DNA of 45,593 bases, from the NCBI GenBank assembly GCA_903927295.1, contig CAIYMN010000161.1, positions 1 to 45,593 of the forward strand, given 5' to 3'. The stretch comes from an uncultured beta proteobacterium (GTDB lineage Bacteria > Pseudomonadota > Gammaproteobacteria > Burkholderiales > Burkholderiaceae_C). Below, piece after piece: positions 1 to 6,022 of this stretch; position 1 is the first letter of the stretch, and each line of letters begins with the position of its first letter. The notes beneath the pieces are model-generated. The model had not been told where the DNA came from and did no database searches. It saw nothing but the letters and a program-made list of their open reading frames with translations. Made by a program: the position numbers and the translations under genes.

Positions 1-315
1 GCCATGACGGGCGAAATCACCTTGCGCGGTGAGGTCACGGAAATCGGTGGCCTGAAAGAAAAACTGCTGGCTGCCTTGCGTGGCGGCATCAAGACGGTGC
101 TGATCCCGGAAGAAAATGCCAAGGATTTGCAGGACATTCCGGAGAACGTCAAGAACGGTCTGGAAATCGTTCCGGTACGCTGGATCGACAAGGTACTGGA
201 GATTGCCCTGGAGCACATGCCAAGCCCGTTGCCGGACGAAGAACCGGTGGCGGTGGTGGCACCGGTCGAGACCGCCGCGGCGACTCCGGCGCAACTCGGG
301 TCGATCAAGCACTAG
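1..315 (+). CDS. lon: Lon protease, C-terminal fragment (gene starts before the window)
   Basis: This is the end of the proteolytic domain of the ATP-dependent Lon protease, a cytoplasmic AAA+ quality-control enzyme. The frame is open from the first base, so the 5' part lies outside the window. The stretch TGEITLRG, then [14 protein letters not shown] and KTVLIPEEN, is the classic Lon tail. The lysine of EKLL (codon 61-63) corresponds to the catalytic Lys722 of E. coli Lon; the partner serine is upstream, outside the window. The last 30 or so residues are a Pro/Ala/Val-rich extension, as is usual in Burkholderiales. The gene ends with TAG at 313-315. I see no hairpin terminator between it and the tRNA promoter. 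Confidence 0.95.
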   Translation, partial: AMTGEITLRGEVTEIGGLKEKLLAALRGGIKTVLIPEENAKDLQDIPENVKNGLEIVPVRWIDKVLEIALEHMPSPLPDEEPVAVVAPVETAAATPAQLGSIKH

Positions 316-320
316 GACGG

Positions 321-368
321 GATAGCAGTGCAAATTTTCATGAGCCGGTCGATGGCAGTGGAAATTTT
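321..368 (+). repeat. 18-bp direct repeat upstream of the tRNA promoter
   Basis: Two copies of an 18-bp word, GATAGCAGTGCAAATTTT at 321-338 and GATGGCAGTGGAAATTTT at 351-368, match at 16 of 18 positions and start exactly 30 bp apart. The second copy ends just before the TATAAT box at 373. They may be upstream activating sequence for the tRNA promoter or the remains of a duplicated promoter. Confidence 0.6.
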
Positions 369-372
369 GCGC

Positions 373-378
373 TATAAT
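373..378 (+). promoter_or_regulatory. Probable -10 box of the tRNA-Gly-Cys-Leu cluster
   Basis: A perfect TATAAT lies 14 bases before tRNA-Gly, followed by GCGGC-type sequence like the discriminator of stable-RNA promoters. No good TTGACA is present at 17-18 bp upstream (CGATGG sits there), so the -35 match is poor. Confidence 0.5.
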
Positions 379-392
379 TTGCGGCTTGTAAC

Positions 393-468
393 GCGGGAAT
401 AGCTCAGTTGGTAGAGCGCAACCTTGCCAAGGTTGAGGTCGAGAGTTCGAGACTCTTTTCCCGCTCCA
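393..468 (+). tRNA. tRNA-Gly (anticodon GCC)
   Basis: The 76-nt sequence folds as a standard cloverleaf. The acceptor stem GCGGGAA pairs with TTCCCGC, the D arm contains AGCTCAGTTGGTAGAGC, the anticodon loop is CTTGCCAAG with anticodon GCC, and the T loop is GTTCGAG. The CCA end is encoded in the DNA. It is the first tRNA of a three-gene cluster. Confidence 0.97.
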
Positions 469-479
469 AATTCCGAAAA

Positions 480-503
480 GGGAAGCCATGGCTTCCCTTT
501 TTT
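480..503 (+). terminator. Hairpin with T-run between tRNA-Gly and tRNA-Cys
   Basis: A perfect 18-bp palindrome (GGGAAGCCATGGCTTCCC, 480-497) is followed by a run of T. It has the form of an intrinsic terminator yet lies inside the tRNA cluster, 11 bases after tRNA-Gly and 11 before tRNA-Cys. It may end or attenuate transcription after tRNA-Gly, or act as a processing signal. Confidence 0.6.
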
Positions 504-514
504 GTCAGAACAAT

Positions 515-588
515 GGCGCGATAGCAAATCGGTTATGCAACGGATTGCAAATCCGTGGAGCCCAGTTCGACTCTGGGTCGCGCCTCCA
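515..588 (+). tRNA. tRNA-Cys (anticodon GCA)
   Basis: The 74-nt sequence starts GGCGCGA and ends TCGCGCC-T-CCA, giving a full acceptor stem with encoded CCA. The anticodon arm CGGATTGCAAATCCG carries GCA. The variable and T arms (CCCAG/CTGGG around TTCGA) are normal. Confidence 0.97.
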
Positions 589-603
589 GTCAATCCGGCC
601 TGT

Positions 604-695
604 GCCCGAGTGGTGAAATTGGTAGACACATCGGACTTAAAATCCGCCGCTTCCGTAATTGGGGCGTACCGGTTCGATTCCGGTCTCGGGCACCA
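604..695 (+). tRNA. tRNA-Leu (anticodon TAA)
   Basis: The 92-nt length with a long variable arm is typical of class II tRNA-Leu. The acceptor stem GCCCGAG pairs with CTCGGGC and CCA is encoded. The anticodon arm is CGGACTTAAAATCCG, anticodon TAA. It ends 23 bases before the start codon of the next gene, which may be co-transcribed. Confidence 0.97.
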
Positions 696-718
696 AGCGA
701 TCCCATTACACTAATCCC

Positions 719-1357
719 ATGTCAAGCTATAACCACCCCCTAGAGATTCATGTCCATGGTCAGGTGACTTTACGCCCCGAAGTCGTGTTTGGCCAGTTGC
801 AGGATGCCCTCAAGCCGCTATGGAAGTACGCCGGGGCGCGTTCTTTGACGGAGGCCGCCGAGAGTTCCTACGAAGACGAGCCGGGCATCAAGTTCGATCC
901 CCAGGGACATTTGCTGCAAATGTGCTGGACCGTGGAGGGCGACGACGATTTCCGCCAGACGCTGGATGAAATGTGCATGAACCTCAATGAGTTGGCGCAA
1001 ACCGGCGCCGCCATAGAAGTTACTTTTTATGACACTGAATTTGAGGACGACGAGGATACGGACGAGTCCGACATCGAGTCGCGCGATGATTTTGTGATGC
1101 TCTTTGTTGGTCCCGATCCGGCTGCCATCATGCAGGTGCAGCGTGACCTGCTGGTGCAGGATGTCGTGAATCTGATGGAGCGCCACTTTGATGGCGCCGA
1201 GTTGGGAGGGGTGGTGACGGAAATCGACAAGCTGTTCGGCCAGCGCTTTGACGAACTGGTCAACTCACTGCAGCTTGGAAAGCCGCCGCGCGGCTCCAGC
1301 GGCGGTCATGGTGGCTCCGGTCACGGTGGCGGGCGCAAGCCGCGTCATCTGCACTGA
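719..1357 (+). CDS. Conserved Burkholderiales protein of unknown function
   Basis: I do not recognise a function. The 212-residue protein has no signal peptide or membrane helix, so it should be cytoplasmic. Its middle is strongly acidic (a run of Glu/Asp around residues 103-120) and the C-terminus is a Gly/Ser/His tail (HGGSGHGGGRKPRHLH). The frame stays open upstream into tRNA-Leu, so the ATG at 719 (MSSYNHPLEIHVHGQ) is chosen as the first start clear of the tRNA. It follows tRNA-Leu closely and ends 18 bases from a convergent acyl-CoA dehydrogenase gene. I recall similar proteins as a DUF family limited to Burkholderiales, but cannot confirm that here. Confidence 0.85.
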   Translation: MSSYNHPLEIHVHGQVTLRPEVVFGQLQDALKPLWKYAGARSLTEAAESSYEDEPGIKFDPQGHLLQMCWTVEGDDDFRQTLDEMCMNLNELAQTGAAIEVTFYDTEFEDDEDTDESDIESRDDFVMLFVGPDPAAIMQVQRDLLVQDVVNLMERHFDGAELGGVVTEIDKLFGQRFDELVNSLQLGKPPRGSSGGHGGSGHGGGRKPRHLH

Positions 1358-1375
1358 CGCGACCGCAGACCCGAC

Positions 1376-2626
1376 TCAGGCCGGCTTGGCCTTGACCATG
1401 TACTTGCCCAGTTCCGCCTTGGCAATCGAATTGCGGTGTACCTCATCCGGGCCATCGGCAAAGCGTAGCGTGCGTGCATTGGCGTAGCTGTAGGCCAGTG
1501 GAAAGTCGTCGCACATGCCACCGCCACCATGGGCCTGCATGGCCCAGTCGATGACCTGGCAGGCCATGCTGGGTGCCACCACCTTGATCATGGCGATTTC
1601 ATTCTTGGCAAACTTGTTACCGGCAAGGTCCATCATCCACGCTGCCTTGAGTGTGAGCAAGCGCGCCATGTCGATCTTGCAACGAGCCTCGGCAATGCGT
1701 TCCTGAGTCACGGTCTGCGCGGCAATCGGTTTGCCAAAGGCAACCCGCAGGGACGAGCGCTTGCACATGAGCTCCAGCGCCCTTTCGGCCAGGCCAATCA
1801 GGCGCATGCAGTGGTGAATGCGTCCCGGGCCAAGGCGACCCTGGGCGATCTCGAAGCCCCGTCCTTCGCCCAGCATGATGTTGCCAACCGGGACCCGGAC
1901 ATTTTCAAACAGCACTTCCATGTGGCCATGGGGTGCATCGTCGTAGCCCATCACGTTGAGAGCGCGAACCACCGTCAGGCCGGGCGTGCCAGCGGGCACG
2001 ATGATCATGCTTTGTTGCGAGTGGCGTGGTGCATCCGGATTGGTTTTACCCATGGTGATGAAGACGGCGCAGCGTGGGTCGCCCGCGCCTGAAGTCCACC
2101 ATTTGCGCCCATTGATGACGTAGTCATCGCCCTGACGCTCAATGCGGGTCTGGATATTGGTGGCGTCACTCGACGCGACCTCGGGTTCTGTCATGGCAAA
2201 GGCGGAACGGATCTTGCCTTCCAGCAGGGGCTTGAGCCAGCGCGCCTTGTTGGCTTCAGAGCCATAACGGGCAATCGTTTCCATGTTGCCGGTGTCAGGC
2301 GCCGAGCAGTTGAAGACTTCGCTCGACCACATGACGTGTCCCATGATTTCGGCCAGCGGGGCGTATTCCTGGTTCGTCAGGCCGGCGCCATCGTAGCCGG
2401 ACGCAGCGGCGCTGTCGACCGGCAGGAACAGGTTCCACAAGCCCGCAGCCTGCGCCTTTGGCTTGAGATTTTCGATCAGCTGCAGCGGTGTCCAGCGCTT
2501 GCCGGCCGCAGTGTTGGCGGCAATTTCCGCGTGGTACGCGCCTTCGGCGGGGTAGATGTACTCGTCCATGAAAGCTTGCAGCCTGACTTGCAGGTCTTTG
2601 GTCTTGGGTGAATAGTCGAAATCCAT
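1376..2626 (-). CDS. Acyl-CoA dehydrogenase family protein
   Basis: This 416-residue flavoprotein of the acyl-CoA dehydrogenase fold should carry out alpha,beta-oxidation, or a related reaction, on an acyl-CoA in the cytoplasm. Diagnostic pieces are [18 protein letters not shown] (FAD/substrate loop), the [13 protein letters not shown] segment, the [20 protein letters not shown] region and the C-terminal [15 protein letters not shown] block. The ATG at 2626 ([13 protein letters not shown]) is preceded by GGAGA. It lies 111 bases downstream of an APH-like kinase gene on the same strand. The pairing recalls the animal ACAD10/ACAD11 fusions, in which the same two domains are joined. The substrate is unknown. 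Confidence 0.93.
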   Translation of the reverse strand: MDFDYSPKTKDLQVRLQAFMDEYIYPAEGAYHAEIAANTAAGKRWTPLQLIENLKPKAQAAGLWNLFLPVDSAAASGYDGAGLTNQEYAPLAEIMGHVMWSSEVFNCSAPDTGNMETIARYGSEANKARWLKPLLEGKIRSAFAMTEPEVASSDATNIQTRIERQGDDYVINGRKWWTSGAGDPRCAVFITMGKTNPDAPRHSQQSMIIVPAGTPGLTVVRALNVMGYDDAPHGHMEVLFENVRVPVGNIMLGEGRGFEIAQGRLGPGRIHHCMRLIGLAERALELMCKRSSLRVAFGKPIAAQTVTQERIAEARCKIDMARLLTLKAAWMMDLAGNKFAKNEIAMIKVVAPSMACQVIDWAMQAHGGGGMCDDFPLAYSYANARTLRFADGPDEVHRNSIAKAELGKYMVKAKPA

Positions 2627-2737
2627 GATGTCTCCGTTAAGTTGATGTGTCTGTGATCGGCCAGCGCCGGGCCGCCCCAAGCAGGCCGACGGCCCCCTCG
2701 GGGGGCAGTGAAGCGCACGCAGTGGCGAACGTGGGGG

Positions 2738-3838
2738 TCATTTCTGTGCGAATTTCCAGGCCATTTGCGCCAGGGGCTTGACGCCGGCGGCGGAACTGAC
2801 TGCCTGCGCACTGGCGGCCGTGCCAGCCTCGACCCGCTTGGCGATGCCCTGCAAAATGGCGGCAATGCGGAACAAGTTGTAGGCCATGTAGAAATTCCAG
2901 TCGGCCTTGAGTGCCTGTGGCGTGGCCAAGCCGGTGCGGTCGCAGTAAAGGCGGATGTATTCTTCTTCGGTCGGGATACCCAGACTGGCAACATCCAGGC
3001 CGCCAATGCCGCGAAACGAGCCAGGTGGAATATGCCATGCCATGCAGTGGTAGCTGAAATCGGCCAGCGGGTGACCGAGCGTGGAGAGTTCCCAGTCCAG
3101 CACTGCCACAATGCGCGGCTCGGTCGGGTGAAACATCAGGTTGTCCAGGCGATAGTCGCCGTGCACGATGCTAACCAGTTCGGTGGCACGTGCCATCTCC
3201 GGGATGTGCTGCGGTAGCCATTGCACCAGCTGGTCCATCTCGCGTGTGGGTTGCGACATCGGCCCGGCGCCGTCGGCCGAGGCTGCGTACTGCTTGCTCC
3301 AGCGGGCGATCTGGCGTTCGAAATAGTTGCCCGGTTTGCCATAACCGGCCAGTCCACGCTCGGCGAATTTGACGCTGTGCAGTGCCGAAATGACGCGGTT
3401 CATTTCCTTGTAGATTGCTGTGCGCTCCCCGGTGCTCATGCCGGGCAGGCTCTGATCCCACAGGATGCGTCCGGGCATGAACTCCATGACGTAGAAGGCG
3501 CGTCCGATAACCGCCTCATCCTCGCAAAGACAGTACATGCGGGGCACCGGCACATCGGTGCCGTAGAGGCCACTCATGACCGCGAATTCGCGTTCGATCG
3601 CGTGAGCCGACGGCAGCAATTTGGCGACCGGGCCGGGCTTGGCTCGCATCACGTAATGCTGTGTAGGCGTACTCAGCTTGTAGGTTGGATTGGACTGGCC
3701 GCCCTTGAAGGACTCGACGCTCAAGGGACCACTGAAGCCGGGCAGGTGCTGTTCCAACCAGGTTGAGAGCGCGGCGACGTCAAAGGCCTGGGCTGGCGAG
3801 ACCGGGCGCGTGCCGACGAAATGATCAAAATCGCTCAT
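2738..3838 (-). CDS. APH-like phosphotransferase (ACAD10/11-type kinase)
   Basis: This 366-residue protein has the aminoglycoside-phosphotransferase/choline kinase fold. The catalytic loop HGDYRLDN is at residues 226-233 and the metal-binding DWE at 248-250. A Gly-rich N-lobe element FKGGQSNPTYKL is near residue 44. It is not expected to be a resistance enzyme. Kinases of this subgroup sit beside or are fused to acyl-CoA dehydrogenases, and in Pseudomonas putida LvaA phosphorylates a 4-hydroxyacyl-CoA during levulinate catabolism. By analogy it may phosphorylate a hydroxyacyl-CoA for its neighbour. It begins with ATG at 3838, 23 bases after the end of the Crp-family gene, so the three minus-strand genes probably form an operon. 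Confidence 0.9.
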   Translation of the reverse strand: MSDFDHFVGTRPVSPAQAFDVAALSTWLEQHLPGFSGPLSVESFKGGQSNPTYKLSTPTQHYVMRAKPGPVAKLLPSAHAIEREFAVMSGLYGTDVPVPRMYCLCEDEAVIGRAFYVMEFMPGRILWDQSLPGMSTGERTAIYKEMNRVISALHSVKFAERGLAGYGKPGNYFERQIARWSKQYAASADGAGPMSQPTREMDQLVQWLPQHIPEMARATELVSIVHGDYRLDNLMFHPTEPRIVAVLDWELSTLGHPLADFSYHCMAWHIPPGSFRGIGGLDVASLGIPTEEEYIRLYCDRTGLATPQALKADWNFYMAYNLFRIAAILQGIAKRVEAGTAASAQAVSSAAGVKPLAQMAWKFAQK

Positions 3839-3861
3839 GGTGTGGTCATCATTCGGTGTGT

Positions 3862-4581
3862 TCAGGTGTCTGCTTCAATGATGCGCATCAGGGCTTCGCG
3901 GTTGCGAATGACCAGACCACCCGGCTCGATCCGGATCGCCTCTTCGCGCTCCATCGACTTGAGTTCCTGATTGACGCGTTGTCTGGAGGCGCCAAGCAAC
4001 TGGGCCAATTCCTCCTGTGCCAACTGCAGCCCGATGCGCATCTCGGTGCCGTTGCTCAGTGACGGGATGCCGTAGCTGCGCAGCAGGTGAAGCAGCTGTT
4101 TGGCAAGGCGCGCCCGCAGCGGCAAGGTGTTGAGATCTTCCACCAGGCCGTAGAGCTGGCGTATGCGCCGGGCGTGCAGTCGCAGCAAGGCCTCGTACAA
4201 CTCGGCGTGCAGCGCCAGTATCTTCTTGAAGTCCGCTCTGGCCACGCACAAAATGGTGCTGTCGCCATGTGCATAGGCATCGTGCGTGCGCCGGTCGCCG
4301 TCGAAGATGGCCACATCGCCAAACCAGATGCCCGGTTCGACATAGGTCAGCGTGATCTGTTTGCCCGAAATCGAGGTCGAACTGACCCGCACGGCACCGC
4401 GCGCGCAGGCAATCCACTCTTGCGGCTGTTCGCCGCGAGCCGTGATGAGCTCGCCGTCCTTGTAGCGTTTGACATAGGCGCATCGCAGAATATCGTGCCG
4501 TAGTGAGGGTGAAAGTGCCGAAAACCAGCGACCAGCATTGATTGCCTCGCGCTCTTCGATGGTAAGAATAGGGTCGTCCAT
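3862..4581 (-). CDS. Crp/Fnr-family transcriptional regulator
   Basis: This 239-residue protein has an N-terminal cyclic-nucleotide-binding-like beta barrel (about residues 20-135: ELITARGEQPQEW, GIWFGDVAIFDGDRRTHDA). A C-terminal winged helix-turn-helix follows (about 165-235: LAQEELAQLLGASRQRVNQE, then LKSMEREEAIRIEPGGLVI). The Fnr cysteine set is absent, so it is not an oxygen-sensing Fe-S type. The effector is unknown. It is the first gene of the kinase/acyl-CoA dehydrogenase operon and is divergent from the STAS-SBP-SpoIIE operon, so it could regulate either from the 237-bp gap between them. Confidence 0.92.
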   Translation of the reverse strand: MDDPILTIEEREAINAGRWFSALSPSLRHDILRCAYVKRYKDGELITARGEQPQEWIACARGAVRVSSTSISGKQITLTYVEPGIWFGDVAIFDGDRRTHDAYAHGDSTILCVARADFKKILALHAELYEALLRLHARRIRQLYGLVEDLNTLPLRARLAKQLLHLLRSYGIPSLSNGTEMRIGLQLAQEELAQLLGASRQRVNQELKSMEREEAIRIEPGGLVIRNREALMRIIEADT

Positions 4582-4714
4582 GGGCTGTCTTGTGGGTGAC
4601 TGAAAACTGCACCATTGTCGCGCTGGCGACGATAGCTCGCAGCCTGGCTTGTCGCATGCGTGTCTGCGGGAAGCTTAGTGCAGCAGCTACGTTGAATGAC
4701 GTGAACCATTAAAC

Positions 4715-4720
4715 TTGACA
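4715..4720 (+). promoter_or_regulatory. Possible -35 box for the STAS-SBP-SpoIIE operon
   Basis: A perfect TTGACA lies about 100 bases upstream of the STAS start in the divergent gap. No good TATAAT is seen 16-18 bases downstream, so this is only suggestive. The rest of the 4582-4818 gap holds nothing else I can name. Confidence 0.25.
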
Positions 4721-4818
4721 CAATCAAACGGGAAGTACCGGGGATCGCGACCGATTCGCGAGGGCGACGAGTCCGACGGTGACCGGGCTTTCAACATACT
4801 CTGCCAGGGTTGAACACG

Positions 4819-5157
4819 ATGAAACTTAAAGAAGTCAGCACAGACAACAACGTCCTTCTGATTGAGCTTAACGAAGGCAATCTGGATGCCAGCAATGCGC
4901 GTGAGTTCAGGGACGCCATGCAGCTCATGATGCGTGAGCAGACACGGGTCGTGCTGGACATGGAGGGAGTCAAGTTTGTTGACAGCTCCGGGCTGGGCGC
5001 GTTGATTTCCTGTTTGCGCCTGCTCAACGGCAGAGAAGGCGATTTCAAGCTCTGTGCCATGTCCAAGCCAGTACGAGCGCTATTTGAACTGATGCGCATC
5101 GACCGGGTTTTCAAGATCCACGATACGCGCGAAGAAGCCGTCCGATCCTTTGCCTGA
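4819..5157 (+). CDS. STAS-domain anti-sigma-factor antagonist
   Basis: This 112-residue single STAS domain resembles SpoIIAA/RsbV. The conserved phosphorylation loop FVDSSGLGALIS is present; the second serine (residue 57) aligns with the phosphorylated Ser58 of SpoIIAA. Such proteins bind a serine kinase/anti-sigma factor when unphosphorylated and are switched by PP2C-type phosphatases. ATG at 4819 is chosen over a TTG three codons earlier because AGGG sits about 10 bases before it. The operon partner two genes downstream carries both a SpoIIE phosphatase and an RsbW-like ATPase domain, so the three probably form one partner-switching module. Confidence 0.92.
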   Translation: MKLKEVSTDNNVLLIELNEGNLDASNAREFRDAMQLMMREQTRVVLDMEGVKFVDSSGLGALISCLRLLNGREGDFKLCAMSKPVRALFELMRIDRVFKIHDTREEAVRSFA

Positions 5158-5196
5158 ACCACACTATTGGCGACTTTGGATGCTGGGCTTGCAGGC

Positions 5197-6015
5197 ATGA
5201 TGCGGTTCTCTTCTGGCACTTGGGGACTGCCATGGGTATTTGCTCTGCTGGCATGTTTTTGTCTGTCATGTCCACCGCAGGTGGTTGCAGGACAGGTTTC
5301 GGATCGTGTGAAGGCAGCCAAGGTGTTGCGCATCTGTATCTGGCCGGAATACTATGGCATCACCTTTCGCAATCCCCGCAATCGACAACTCGATGGCATT
5401 GACATTGACCTTTCCATCGAATTTGCCAGGGACCTCGGGGTGCGGCTGGAGTACGTCGAATCCTCCTTTGCCAAGCTGATTCCTGATCTGCTCGATGATC
5501 GTTGCGATGCTGCCATGTTTGCGGTCGGCATCACAGCGCAGCGTCAGCAATCGCTGAAATTCACACAGCCCTACCTTCAAAGCGACATCTATGGCATGAC
5601 AACCCGATCCAGCCGCAGCATCAGGAGTTGGGACGATATAGACAAGCCAGGGATCCAGGTCGCGGTTCAGGCTGGAACTTTTATGGAACCCGTGATGGCG
5701 GCTGCCCTCAGGCAGGCCAAACTGGTTGTGATTCGACCACCCCTGACGCGCGAGCAGGAGCTTGAATCGGGTCGTGTCGATGTCTTCATGACAGACTACC
5801 CGTATAGTCGGCGCCTGATGGCCAGTGCCGACTGGGTGCGTCTGGTTTCTCCGCCCAAGCCGTTCAGCATCATTCCGTATGCGTACGCTGTCAGACCAGG
5901 TGACCCTGAGTGGCTGGCACTGCTTGATCAGTTCGTAGCACGCATCAAGGATGATGGCCGCCTTGAAAAGGCGGCCAGGAAGTACGGCTTGAGCGAAATT
6001 GTTGTTGCGAAATAG
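5197..6015 (+). CDS. Periplasmic solute-binding protein, family 3, orphan of an ABC transporter
   Basis: This 272-residue protein has a signal peptide (hydrophobic LPWVFALLACFCLSC, likely cleavage near VVAGQ) and then a bacterial SBP family 3 fold: VLRICIWPEYYGITFRNP, LDGIDIDLSIEFARDLGV, DAAMFAVGITAQRQQSLKFT and the hinge region near PYLQSDIYGM. These bind amino acids or similar polar solutes. No permease or ATPase gene is nearby. It lies between a STAS gene and a sensor phosphatase gene, which suggests a sensing rather than transport role. The start is uncertain: ATG 5197 or 5200, or TTG 5167. The stop TAG overlaps the ribosome-binding region of the next gene. Confidence 0.88.
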   Translation: MMRFSSGTWGLPWVFALLACFCLSCPPQVVAGQVSDRVKAAKVLRICIWPEYYGITFRNPRNRQLDGIDIDLSIEFARDLGVRLEYVESSFAKLIPDLLDDRCDAAMFAVGITAQRQQSLKFTQPYLQSDIYGMTTRSSRSIRSWDDIDKPGIQVAVQAGTFMEPVMAAALRQAKLVVIRPPLTREQELESGRVDVFMTDYPYSRRLMASADWVRLVSPPKPFSIIPYAYAVRPGDPEWLALLDQFVARIKDDGRLEKAARKYGLSEIVVAK

Positions 6016-6022
6016 GGTCATC

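Noticed and set aside
2738-3838. Aminoglycoside resistance gene
   Set aside because: Although the fold is the aminoglycoside-phosphotransferase one, the neighbourhood and sequence type point to an acyl-CoA-related kinase.
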